From Asterella californica (lineage: Eukaryota; Streptophyta; Marchantiopsida; Marchantiales; Aytoniaceae): 64,000 bases of DNA. The position numbers were made by a program, and so were the translations under genes. The stretch covers positions 29,945,501 to 30,009,500 of the forward strand of contig JAYKYS010000001.1 in NCBI GenBank assembly GCA_036924285.1, read 5' to 3'. Under the pieces are notes generated by a model. It did no database searches. It was not told where the DNA came from and saw only the letters and a program-made list of their open reading frames with translations. Every line of letters begins with the position of its first letter. Position 1 is the stretch's first letter. Shown piece by piece: positions 22,089 to 33,659 of the stretch.

Positions 22089-23818
22089 ATGGAGAGTGTT
22101 GCAGTTGGGCGGTCTGTGGTCGGTTCTGGTGGTGCTGACACTGTCACGGTCTGTGACGAGACGCGACTCCATGTTCATACTTGGAGATCTGTAGTATCAG
22201 ATTTAGCTCGTTCGCTTCTTGCCGCAGGTGAAATAGCCTCTTTATTTTGTTGCTCGTTGCTGTATGTGTTGTTGGATGATCAACTCTATGATGAGATAAC
22301 TTCCGCAGGACCATGTCCTCAGATGATGATGAGCTGCTCCTCTATGCCTTAGTGTCGGTAGAGGCAAGCCAGGCAGTAGACTCCCTTCCCGTGGAGACAG
22401 TAGACTCTCCAGATTCAAGAAGCACCTTAGCCACCTTGGAACAGAACTCCTTGCTCGAGACGCTGCTTATTCCGGACAGTGCTCCGAGGTTTCTTTCTAC
22501 TGTAGCAAGCTGCCGATGATCAGTTTTGATGATAATACACTACAGCTAAATGTAGCATGTAGTGTGGATAGCACGTCGTTACATGTACATAGACCTGCAA
22601 TACAGCACGACTACTGTCAACTTCCTGCTGAAGTTCGACTATGTCAAGATAGCAAAAATATGCTATCCCTGCCCTGTGCATATCCTGCCTATTGTGAGTT
22701 TAGCTTGGCCGTACCGCTTCTTCTCTTATTCTGAGGACGGACTTTCGCTATACTTGCAGAGGACATGCGTTTTCAGATGTTTAGCTATCCAACCTCTTTT
22801 GTCCGCGAACGTGATAGTAAATGTCCAACTGTGCACTACGTTTATAGACTTTTTCATCTACCTTGCATTTATACCCAGCTTGAGCCGTCGACCTACTGGT
22901 ATATGTGCAGTCATCACACCAACTTGGACCGACAGTATGTCTCTCCAGAAGCAGACCAGAGCCAAAACATCGACATTGGAATTGTATGTGACGGTATGCC
23001 GGACGGGGAATGATCTCGATCTTTCTCCGTTCTCACTGCTTTCTAGTTTTTTGCACATGCAGTGCCTCTCGGGAATCTTCTTTGTTGAGCGAGGGTAGTC
23101 TACTATACTTGCATTTCAGGGGGTTATATCCATCCACGAGATATCTTGTCTGGAGATGAAAAAGAAACTACTGCAAGCAGTTGGATGGTACCGGCAGCGT
23201 CCAGTTCGTGCTGATATATGTGTGAAGCAGCTTTCCAACAAAGGGTTGCACACCTTTGTCGGCATGCTTGGCTACTGTTTGAAGGATGAGAAGCTTCAAC
23301 ATCATCACGATGTGATGAAGAATATCACTAAGAGTAAGCTCACAGACGGTAAGGAGTTATTTATGCTGTTAAGAGCTGCAAATACAAAGAATCGTGTTGA
23401 ACTGACTTACATGAACTTTTTACACAGGACACTCCAGTTTAACAGGTACAAGAGCTCGCACCCTCTCTCCAGCAATCTCTTCCGCTGTCTCCGTCTGATG
23501 TTAGTTTCAAAGAAGTATTCGGCTTCACCTAGGTGGATTATGCAGACAGGTATACAGAAGAGATGATCCGACTCGCTGTGAAACTCTTTCATCAGACTGG
23601 AGCAGGTGACATCGAAAGACGTGAACAACATCTTTTTTCATATTGACAATCGCCGCTGTCCACATTGCAGTCACAGGTATTTCGAAACAAACGAACCACC
23701 CGGGGAACAGGAAGGAGGCGAAGATGAGCTTCTTAGCAACCAGGAGCAAGCACCGGAGACGGAGCAGGCAACCGCAGAGGACGGGAAGAGCAGGAGACTC
23801 TTCCAGACTTCATAGCTC
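22089..23818 (+). pseudogene. Rep-like (HUH/CRESS or Replitron type) gene remnant
   Basis: The best-preserved part is 23156-23566. It has an ADICVKQLSNKGLHTFVGML stretch followed by GYCLKDEKLQ, where Y-C-x-K resembles the catalytic tyrosine motif III of rolling-circle Rep proteins. It continues NTKNRVELTYMN and LQFNRYKSSHPL. After a frame change, 23606-23815 gives VNNIFFHIDNRRCPHCSHRY and an acidic tail. Upstream, 22313-22519 (acidic start MSSDDDELLL) and 22516-23013 (two open pieces in one frame, with CSHHTNLDRQYVSPE) look coding. They may be earlier exons of the same gene, for example with an intron at 22229-22307. From memory, such proteins occur in bryophyte and algal genomes in mobile elements. 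Frame breaks mean it is probably dead, and the family call is tentative. Confidence 0.45.
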
Positions 23819-23835
23819 TCACTGATGTGCTGCCG

Positions 23836-24043
23836 AGAGCCGGCCAGCCTATCGGCAGCCACAATCGGTCTATCGAAGTTTAGCAACGACTTGTAGCACT
23901 AGTTAAAGCAGCCAGCACTTGTCATTTTCTGCTTGTACAGTAACGCGACTATACACTGCTTAGAGCCGGGCAGCCTATCGCGAGTCTACCGGCAGCACTA
24001 GTTAAAGCAGCGACTACTTGTGATTTTATGTTTGTACAGTATA
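23836..24043 (+). repeat. Tandem duplication after the Rep-like gene
   Basis: AGAGCCGGCCAGCCTATCG through CACTAGTTAAAGCAGC and CTTGTACAGTA occurs twice (about 23836-23943 and 23963-24043). The second copy is shorter. Confidence 0.75.
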
Positions 24044-24550
24044 TGCAGTGTCATTGGAGCTCCAGTTTCAGTGCGACAGTCCAGAGCAGATGTACTCTAC
24101 ACACTTATTGTTCGCACACTGTTTGGACCACGAGGTGTCTCATCTGGGACAATAAAACTTGTATTGGAGAAACTTGTAGCGATGAGAAAGTTTCTGTCTC
24201 CGGCTGCTTGTTTTTGAGCAGACGATCGAAGCCACTCCAGCGTGGCATTTCATGCGCCCCAAAGCGGTAAAGCGCGAACCTTACGGACCAACGGCAGTAA
24301 ATAAACCGTTCAAGTAGAAAATAATTAGCCCCCAAATGAGCACTTGAATATGTATGCAGGATTGAGAACAGTGATGAAAGTGTAATGTAACTTCATGTGC
24401 ACAAATAAACCTGCTTGTAGAGAGATTAAACCTGGTTAAAATTTGCATAATGATTGTAATTCAAAAGCGACAAAATATGGTTTCAGTCGCGCCAGAAATC
24501 CAGTGTGAGTGGGCCATGAGCAATAGCGATACTCATGTGATTCGGCCATA

Positions 24551-25033
24551 GAGCATCTCCGCCGCGGTTCTTAAAAGCTCCCCTAACCAGTTAAGGAGTA
24601 TGTTAGGGGAATATATACCAATTTTGTTGTGTTGTTATAGCAATTTTTAATTTAAATTATTCTCTAAAGTTTATAACGTCTCTTTATTTTAAAGATTAGA
24701 ATAAAGATTTTTTAAAATACCACTAAACCAGAATCAGAACCGTTAAAGTTTGAACATCGTCTCACTATGTATCGATCTCGTGCTCATTTTTAAACTTTTC
24801 ATTGGTTCTACTATTTTCTATATATTTGAATGGTCTAAACCCATCTTCGATAATAAAAAATCTTTATTTTCGAGAAGATCTGTTTGGGATGAGAGGTACA
24901 ATTTCTCTTTTAGGTTAAAGATTCAGTTAAAAATACGGTGGGAAAACTTCTCCTTTATCGATCAAATGCTTCATTCTGTATGTGTAAATTAGGGATAAAT
25001 ACCCTCCTTATCGCTATACGGGTGGAGATGCTC
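24551..25033. mobile_element. Tourist-like MITE, copy B1
   Basis: Same element as 1901-2412, with GAGCATCTCC at both ends. The flanking TTA has decayed to ATA on the left and GTA on the right. Confidence 0.65.
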
Positions 25034-25079
25034 GTAACACTATCAAATGTAGTCTGGCAGGTCAACTTCGGACATCTTT

Positions 25080-25240
25080 TTGTTTAGATTTGTTTTTTGG
25101 TCTCTTTTCGCTGTGGGGCTTTCTGCAGCCGTATGCTGCTGCCCTTGCACAGCCTGAGTCACTCCGCCAGGAGGACTCGACCCCACACCACTCGGGCAAC
25201 AGGCGGATGGGGTAGCCAACAAGCTATTGCTGGTTGGCTC
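25080..25240 (-). mobile_element. SINE-like repeat, copy 2
   Basis: On the minus strand it reads GGGGTCGAGTCCTCC (B-box-like), then CTGTGCAAGGGCAGCAGC and ACGGCTGCAGAAAGCC, collinear with 12420-12560. The insert is bordered by AACTTCGGACATC on both sides (25063-25075, then 25230-25242 and again at about 25265). Copy A at about 2442 has that word once, so the insert is recent and its border word was duplicated. Confidence 0.55.
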
Positions 25241-26227
25241 CCAACTTCGGACATCGACATCGGATGTCAACTTCGGACATCGACAACCGCCACTTGTACG
25301 GTACTGTTGTTCTGACTTGGTGTGCTTTTGACTTCTAATTTTCGGTTTGTGATATTTCTCGAGGACTTGTTTTCCCAGCGGAGCTTTATCCTGCTGAAAG
25401 GCTGAACCAGCCTTTCACTGGTTGAACCGTCCCCGCATTACAGTCTACCTGTTAAAAGTTACTCGCTGAATGGTTGAAGTGGTCTAAAAGTTAATGATAA
25501 AAATTGTGGATCCAGAACGGTATACAGTAGAGCCTCCGTAATGTGTTCCTCTATATAGTGATAACCTATTCATAGTGATAAAATTTTCGTGGTCCCGTTT
25601 AATATAATGATAGCCTCTATCTGTTGTGTATAATATTTTGTAGACAATTTCGGTTCTAAACTTTGTTCAAGAGTGTTATAGCGAATATGCATACAAAGTG
25701 TACATCTCGCCGGGGAGGGGAAAAAGACAAGCAGGGAAGGCGCGATGGCGATGAAAGCGTTCCAGGAGTTCGTTGACTGGAAACGAGGTGAATGTGTACG
25801 TACAGAAGGAGGGGTAGCCACTGATAAAGAATACTATACTCAGAGTGCTATAATCTAGCCATTACTTGAAGTTATCCCAGTGATAAGTGCATGACCTAAC
25901 ATCTCAAACGTCGGGTGTTCGAGACTGAGGGCTGACAAGATTTCCAGGAGGCAGCAATACAGGCAGCAATTAATTACATATAGTAATGTACGTTACTGCT
26001 TTCATTAATACGAGGACAATTAACGTGATATAATATAAAAATTTAGGGGGTATCTGGATTATTAAATACGCCCCAAACTACATGACGATGATATCTGATT
26101 CGTCTTCAAGAAAAATAAATCATCCTCAATAATAAAGAAATAGTCTAATACAATGAACGAAGTAGAGTCTGACTATAATGCAAGCGTGTAACAATAGAGC
26201 AAAAATTCCTGCGCATTGCGTGCCTTA

Positions 26228-26617
26228 GGGCATCTCCATTTGGGTGACTCTAACGCTAATATAGACTTAAAAGACACAGAGATGATCTATACTATACCCT
26301 CAGTAGACTCTATGTTAGTCCCAAGAAGCTGAGAATTAACATAAGACTATAAATTAGAGTTTTCTATAGTGTTTTATTATTTGAATATATGTTGAAAAGT
26401 TTCATTTGAGCTGTTGTAAGGTGGGTTTGCTTGTTGTTGATTCAAAAATAAAATAAATTTTCTATCGAGAATGGAGAAATTCACTAGACACCATAGCTCA
26501 TTCCTTTCTTAACGTCAGAGCGGTGAGAAGTTTGCGTTTTCGAGACTCTATGAATATAACGTGAATATTAATATTACCGTAAACTTTCCACTTAGCGTCT
26601 GTACGGTGGAAATGCCC
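26228..26617. mobile_element. Tourist-like MITE, copy B2 (uninterrupted)
   Basis: Inverted ends GGGCATCTCCA and GGGCATTTCCA, with TTA on both sides (26225-26227 and 26618-26620). This is the intact form of the element split in copy A. Confidence 0.75.
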
Positions 26618-27537
26618 TTAGTATCATAAGGACACTACAGGAAGGGCCTTTCGTTACACAAAACAGTCCCTCGAATGATTCTGGAAAGACATTCCATCAA
26701 GCGCTTCATGTGCCAACCTTTAGTGATTCTGGATTCAGAATCTGGACGAGCATGGGTCAACACACACCGTCATTCATACATGTGTATGAGGATGAATCTG
26801 GTTGTGTGAATCAATTATGGTTTAAATATGTATAATACTCATAAGAAGAAAGGAACTAAGATAATGTGTAAATGATATCTAAAACACTGGTGGTTTAGAT
26901 CTAGGTATAAATCGCTACTAATAGTAACTCCCTTGTTCTCATTTTGAGACTCCCACTGGAGGCTGCACTTGGGATAACGATATATGTTACGATGAGCATG
27001 TAGTGCAAATACAGAAAATGAATGATAATTGATGGATATCATGAGCTGATGTAATCTTCTTATGTACTTCATTTGATATTCTTAGTATTACAAATGCATA
27101 TGAAAATACTAATGGTAAGTTGTGTTTAGTTAATTTCAAGTTGAGTTAACCATAATTGCTTATAGCAGTCAGAGAAGAAATCTCACACGCTGGTAAACCC
27201 TAAACTTGCGCCGTGTGTTGAGTTAACCCGAACTCCTGAGACTACAGTAGTGAGTATTTTGGATCATTTGTATATCACTAATGTGTAGAGTGTTATCTCA
27301 GTTTTCTAATTTGATACGCACATACTGGAGTTTCTCTAATTACCAAAGGGAACTAACTTTCTCCCCCTTTGTACCTTCAACCTTCAACATAAAGTTTGAA
27401 CATATTTGAAGATCTCTTCATATTTGGAATCATCGGCATAATCCTCTCTTAAGAGCTTTGGCCTCTCTCAAACTTTCACCCTGTGGTTTCATTGTCAATC
27501 ATGGAGGAGTTCTACTCACATCAGCCTGATGAGAATG

Positions 27538-28035
27538 GGACAGTGCACTGGGGTCACGAAATGACCTATTAAAGCTGCGTACGAAGCATTAATGCAGCCG
27601 TCCAAACAGGCGTACATCGGGCAGGTGTAATGGAATGTGAAAGAAAGATTCATATAATGCGGCTTGGGAAAGTTCTCAGCAAGGTGACGCAGTAGCTTAT
27701 CGGCGGATGAGTTCGTTCAAGACACGGAGGTCTGCAGTTCAAAATTCGGACGAAAATTTTATGCGACCGAAGGTCACAGTTTAGGGTGCTTGTGCACTCT
27801 AAGTGCGGCCTCCGGTCGCAGTCTTAGGGTTCTGACTTCCCTCTGATAAAGGGAAGCGAGTCTCAGAGAACCCTCTGGGTTTAGGTGATAGTCTTTGTAA
27901 GCGCATAACCATCGAGGGCAATATAAACAGGCAGAGAAAAATTTCACAGACGCGAGGAACAATGCTAAATGTCAATTAATTCGCACGTGAAAATGATACA
28001 TTTATTAGTCATTTCGTGAAACAACTAAATGGTCC
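27538..28035. mobile_element. Non-autonomous TIR element, 9-bp TSD (MULE-like)
   Basis: Flanked by ATGAGAATG on both sides (27529-27537 and 28036-28044). Copy A at about 7946 has the 9-mer once. The ends begin GGAC and share TCACGAAATGAC at exactly the same offset (17 bases in), within imperfect TIRs of about 37 bp. No transposase is present. The TIRs differ from the CAGTAATTTACTTG group, so this is a separate family. Confidence 0.85.
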
Positions 28036-28736
28036 ATGAGAATGATCTACTTCCTTTCACTTTGATCGCCCGAAAGTGCTTTTAATATGACTGAATTTTC
28101 TTTACTGCACATTTCCACCTGCCAATGAATATCCCTCTAGTCAGAAATCGTGCCGGGTAACGAGTTCTTCCAATGAGGAGAGAAATTTCTTGAGTTGTAA
28201 ACTCAAGACGCCTAATCTGGTCTCCATCATCGTCCTCAACTGCTCGTCTCGCCTCTCTGGTCGCCGATATCTTCCGCCAAGTGTCCAACCACCGCCCGCT
28301 GAAGGGCATGCACTGTCTAGTGGTCAACGGAGACGCATAGCAGTTCGAAAACTCGAACGTAAGAGGCCCTGCTTGCAAATTCGGATGATAGCTATAACTG
28401 CAAATATTCCATCCGTTCAACAGGGTTCAGGGTTTACGAGCGGCTTATATGTTGTCTTTGAAGCTGGACGACGTGAGAGACTAGACTGCAATGTGTTTCT
28501 AAGTGTTCCGCATCGCGTGCTGAAGTATCTTCAGTGGATCCAGAGAGAGAGAGAGAGAGAGGGCTTGCCATTTTTCGCAGTCTATGGATCCAGGGAAGGA
28601 AACCGAGAGAACACCGCTGTAGATTCGAACCTCACTCGATAATTCCTGCTGTACGTGTATGGAAAATTGAGGATACTGATTGGTTTCAAGTATGTTGCAA
28701 CGGCAGTCACTATCCTCAGTTGACGAATGAAGGAAT

Positions 28737-30175
28737 GGAAATAGACAAAACAATGTATCGCGATCAGTTCAAGAATGCCTGCTTTGTGTGTGAGGACCTG
28801 CTGAGGCTGTTAGTAAATGAACTCGTATGGAACATGGAGGCAGGGTTAGTATCGGATCCTAGAAGCAGTCCGGAAATGCTCCCCACTTTTTTAGAGGTTT
28901 TACCGACCGAGAACGAGGAGGGTACATACTATGATCTGGACCTTCGAGGCACGAACAGCTGGGTGGCAGGGAAGCCAGAGTCGTCAAGAAAGACATGGAA
29001 GAAAGTTCAATATCTCAAAAACTCAAGGCAGCTATGGGCCAGGAGCTTTTCAACTTCGTTGGCGAAAGGCTTGCAAGTTTCGTCAGACGAACGGACGGGT
29101 CTCAAAACTGTGAGGGTAAGCATATAAAATTGCAACTGGGTTTCATTTTCTCCTTCCCAGTGCACCAGAAATCGGTCAATTCTGGCTCACTTACAAAATG
29201 GACCAAGGGTTTTACCTGCGATGACGTGATCGGGGAAAACGTGGTCCAACTGCTGGAACACGCACTGATTAGAACCGGTTTGGACATGAAACTGACAGCC
29301 TTGGTGAACGATACGGTGGGTACTCTGGCTGCAGAACGTGACTGGAATGAGGACCCTCTGATAGCCATCATTCTGGGCACGGGAACAAACTCCTGTTATG
29401 TTCAGAGCTCCCGAAGCGCTCAAGTTTGCTTCGAAGGATCTGCTGCAAAAGTCCCGCACGACAGTTATCCGTACCGAAGCCATTTTTGCTCGCCTTACCC
29501 TCCCTTGACAGACATAGATTTGGAACTGCTTGACGAGAGCCCAAACCCTGCACAGCGACAGTACGAAAAGCTCATCTCTGGGATGTACTTGGGGGAAGTA
29601 GTAAGAGGAGTTCTGCTGAAGATGGCACAAGAAACTGGAATCTTCGGTACACCTGTTCCTTCGAAGCTGGGCAAACCTCACACTCTGGGTACTGCAGGCA
29701 TGTCACTCATGCACGAAGACGAGAGTTACCGTCTGCAGAATGTAGCAAATGTCCTGGAAGATAACTTCCACGTTACAGGGTGTACAGATGGTATGTGAAG
29801 TGGTTCGTGAGTGCCGGACAATTGTCAGGTATGGTATCGTCGCCATGTTGAAGAAAACAGGAAGGGACCAGCCAGCAACAAATAGGTTGAACCGTAGCCG
29901 TAGTTAGTGGACTGTACGAGCACTGCAAAAAGTTCAGAGCATATCGGCGGCAACCCACTAACGAACTTGTGGATGAAGAAGTGGCCCAAACTGCGTCTAT
30001 CATGCTCTGCAAGGACGGTTCAGGTACTGGAGCTGCTTTACTGGAGCTGCTTTACTCGCTGCCTGCCACCCGCACTTGCCCCACAGCTGAGAGCCTCAAG
30101 TCTGTGAAGTCTTTCCGATCAAGGTCCATGCTTATGGATTATAAAGTACAGGAGACTGAACCGTTTAGTGCGTAG
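28737..30175 (+). pseudogene. Hexokinase pseudogene, intronless
   Basis: Successive frames cover most of a plant-type hexokinase. 28737-28965 has LVNELVWNMEAGL, EMLPTFLEVLP and the phosphate-loop equivalent DLRGTNSW (usual form DLGGTNFR). 28960-29800, after a frameshift, has MEESSISQKL, LGFIFSFPVHQKSVNSGSL, TKWTKGF, LVNDTVGTLA and the adenosine-binding ILGTGTN, then KLISGMYLGEVVRGVLLKMA. After more frame changes, 29800-29880 has IVAMLKKTGRD and 29900-30175 has SGLYEHCKKF and LCKDGSGTGAALL. Plant hexokinase genes normally have many introns and none interrupt this one, so a processed copy is likely. The altered glucose/phosphate loop plus frameshifts mean no activity. No poly(A) tail or flanking duplication was identified. 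Confidence 0.85.
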
Positions 30176-30974
30176 CATTGCTGTATATGTACCTCCAGGC
30201 AAAGGCGTTGAAGAGTGTTGCGTTTGCAAACAGAAAAATAGCTAGACGGCTCTAGTTAGCTCGGACAATGATCGTTGTTAAGAAAGCCATAGCGGATGTG
30301 ACTCAGGCCGGTTTTCCACCAGTCCGGTAGAAATATGACAATGTTTAGTTTTGCACAACACTTTGCTCCAAACACCTACGTAAGATGAACGTTTTTGTAC
30401 CAAACTCCTCGTTTCGACTGCCGGACAATTTTATACTTGACTTCATGGGTCCACCTATATAATTGTGTCAGTTCTTTCTACTTTAGTTAAAACTATCCTG
30501 AATTCCCGATGAAATTTATACCCGACGAGAAAAGGATTATATCAATCGAAACGATAGGTACAATGCGACGTAACAAATGACAATGGAAATGAGAGATAAA
30601 CGAAAGATCGAATGGAAACATGTCATATCATTTGTTCCCCCATAGCGGAAAACCCGCCTCAATCTACCATTACGCCGGTGGACAACACCCTAACTCCAGG
30701 CACTGATTGACCTGCACTTCTCAATGCCTTCTGAGGTGCCGGTGGAGTTGGGGAGAATGGTAGAACACTTCCTCACTGAAAATGCTAGAATGAGTCGTAG
30801 GTTGAATCACATGCACCGCCTGGACGCACATAAACCGCCTCGGGCGAGAGTCGCCTGACAAGCACGGCATACAAAGAGTACCGGATAAACGACACGGAGA
30901 CAAATAGGAGAACCTTCGCGCTCTGAGTGTTGTGTCAGATATAATCATGTATATAGTGTATACTTTATCATGCT

Positions 30975-31060
30975 TATTCACCTCTAGGCTACCATGTTTA
31001 TTAATTTATTATCTATCTTTTCATCGGGAAGTTTAAGCAATAAATTAATGCTTTGAACCA
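30975..31060. repeat. Double-hairpin repeat, degenerate copy
   Basis: TATTCACCTCT is followed by a weak first hairpin and a second hairpin with ATTAATTTATT and AATAAATTAAT arms around CTTTTCATCGGGAAG. Confidence 0.45.
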
Positions 31061-31487
31061 AATTAATATTTATTCGGTGATATGATTTCTAGGCTTATAG
31101 TTCCTGAAGCACGTTTCTGCACGTTGCTTTTACGAATTATGCCTAGAGAATCTGTTAATTTATAATTTGTTAATATTTATTAATTACTATAAATTTAAAT
31201 ATTCCATATTACCATTTACATATTTACCATAGCAAAATATATTCTTGTTCTCTGCTGATCATGATACTTGAGCCACTTCTCATTTGCAGTTTTTTCTTAT
31301 TTCCTTGCTTGTCCTCTTCTTGCCTGCCAAACGTTCATGTTGCATGCATATTCCCTGCTATCGTATATCCGTTACGTGTTCTGGTTGGATTACACTCTAA
31401 TTAAATTAAGTATTCATCTTATTAGTCTTGAAAAAAGTCTTGTATAAAGTACTCGTACCAATAGAATACAGCATTCTTTGTATAATT

Positions 31488-31585
31488 ATTCACCTCTTCC
31501 ATATAACGATGGAAGAGCGCTATATATATATAATATATCTTAATCTATATTTCTTTTTCATGAAAAGGTTAGAACATAAATTAAG
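31488..31585. repeat. Double-hairpin repeat, copy
   Basis: TATTCACC precedes a perfect 9-bp stem (31494-31502 with 31509-31517, loop ATAACG). A longer imperfect stem (31540-31559 with 31562-31584) follows, with TTAAT and ATTAA ends. The arrangement is the same as at 522-626 and 2941-3023. Confidence 0.6.
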
Positions 31586-33329
31586 GTACAATTAAAAGAA
31601 AAATCAGTACTGGTTGACAGTTAGTGTTTTAGGGGTTTTGTCTGATGCAAAATAAGACATTATGGGTTACTGAGCACTTGTAGTCAAACTTGAGGTTTAA
31701 ATGATATATGATATATACGCGGGTAGTTTTGGATGTTATTCCAATCGTATAATTAACCACATCCATATGAATCATGCTAAAGAAGAAAGATGTTTATGAG
31801 AGAGAAATTAGAGATTAACAAAGAAGTTACTGTACCAGATAATGATTACATGTCATTTATTTTGTTCTCGGTGTGTTTAACTTTTAGATGTATTATTGGA
31901 AGTCATTGACTTTCCAATAAGTATCTTCACGTGACTTCACCACAATGATTGCTGTTCACTTGTTCTTTTCATCTATCTGATGTTGACGGTCAGTCCCGCA
32001 CTACAATGACAGATTGGATTCTAATCTAGTCATTGTTGACTTCTATATTAGCACAGTTACTTAAATATGTAACTTGTCTATCTCATTAGAAAACTGTAGA
32101 TCTGCATTAGTGTGCGAGAGCACAAAATATGACAAGTCACATGTGTGTTCTGTATTCTTGTCATGCCATTTATATATTTATTCTAGTTCTAGCTCGTGGC
32201 AGATCACTCTTAGTTGTATTCAGCTGACTTAGTTGTCAGATTGACTACATGCGAAATAAAGTGTGAAACTTACCGTAGCATCAAGCAGGGTGTAAAACAA
32301 AGATCGCCGTGTCTGAGTTTTAGTCACAACGTGCTCTGCAGATTTCGAGAAAGCTTTCTTCAAATCTCAATATCTGTAAAAGTTTTCTCTTTGTTCGGCT
32401 TGATGGGTGTCCCCCATGAATTTACCTGACCCCACCCCTAGTCCGTGACGGACTTGACCTCACCCGTCTTAACGTTTCGTTACTTGATCTCACCCTCCAC
32501 GATCAACCATCAATTTTCCCAGTTATTGTGTCATGTCAAAAACATGTGCTCATATTTGACAGCCAAAAGTGCAAATTTTCATTTTGATTTGGTGGTAGAA
32601 TGGCAGATCAAGTGAACGAGCAGGAAGTCAATTGGGCAAATTCTAGAACTCTATAGTGGATGCATGGATTTCCAAATAAATTTGCTCCCACTTGCACGTA
32701 TTTAATTCTTGATTCCATCCATTCGTGCGAATTAAAGTGCCGATTAAGGACACTACGGAGTGGATTATCACGCCATAAAATTATCGTTTATCACATTACT
32801 GTCTTTATAAAGTTATCGTTACTACGTGAAAGGAAGGAAGACACAGTCTAGGGAGTCCACGTAGCGTACATAGTTCACATGAGTTCACATATCATACACG
32901 GCATTCTCTGATCTTGGAACTCAAATTTGAATCGTGTGTTGAGAGAGCGTTTGTTCTATCCTTTCATCGTCTATTAATCGGAGAATAGATCGATTAGACA
33001 ATATGTATTTCTCAAACCTCTAAATGTTATCTAGAAGCTGTAGTGAAGAATGAAGTGAGACATGAATTGGACGGCATGTGCTGTTCTCTCTTTCGATCTC
33101 GTGAATTGTACTGCAACGTCTATTTGATGAGTACTGAAGGGGTAATGCTTTATGTTCCTAGAGAGACAGCACTGGATCACTCTGCTTGTCCGTTTGGAGA
33201 AGGACTGCATGTTTACAGAAGTTAGCGAGTGAAATCAGATAGTAGTGTCACGTCTTGTTTTGATGCTCTTCTTATATATTGCATAGTTCCTTTGCTTCTA
33301 GAATTTCTGGTTCAAAAGTGTAAGGTACG

Positions 33330-33656
33330 ATGGATAGACGATGTTGCAATCGATGTAATAGAGTTTTGGTTGTTTCTCAATTTACACGTTCTCGCAAAGG
33401 ACGTAATCCTCGAGATCTATTTATTTTTAAAACTTGCAATGACTGTTACGATAGAGCTCACGGTAGTGCAAGTAAAGTCGATAACACTAGGATAGAAGAA
33501 AACTCTAATAGTATCGTAATGACGCTTGATTGTGAATTGTTCGAGCTCGTCGATGTTCTACGAGAGAGCTTTGAGAACGAGGACCGTTATCATGTCAGAT
33601 TTTGCGTGAAAGATGTCCAAGAAAACACGAGGTTCTTGGTTGTGGAGATGTAGTGT
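33330..33656 (+). CDS. MULE N-terminal zinc-finger segment (partial)
   Basis: An open frame of 107 aa. CCNRCNRVLVVSQF and FKTCNDCYDRAHG give a CxxC-CxxC pair about 24 residues apart. A helical LVDVLRESFENEDRYHVRFC region follows. Several MULE transposases start with this layout. It is intact as a frame but has no catalytic domain in cis before a break of about 1.2 kb (33660-34850). It is either a first exon or a cut-off 5' half. Confidence 0.55.
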
Positions 33657-33659
33657 GCT

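Larger units (their letters stand above)
24391..28365 (+). repeat. Segmental duplication, copy B
   Basis: Partner of 1742-8270. It lacks both MULE-like insertions and the double-hairpin tandem of copy A. Its own extras are a SINE-containing piece (about 25078-25300), about 520 bp at 25684-26203 and a TIR element at 27538-28035. Confidence 0.9.
30180..32418. other. Gene-free AT-rich stretch with double-hairpin copies
   Basis: No gene recognised. It holds double-hairpin relatives at about 30975-31060 and 31488-31585. Confidence 0.55.

Noticed and set aside
22562..23098. 178-aa membrane-like ORF
   Set aside because: Overlapping frame of the Rep-like gene region. Its hydrophobic character comes from T-rich intron-like sequence and it has no family match.
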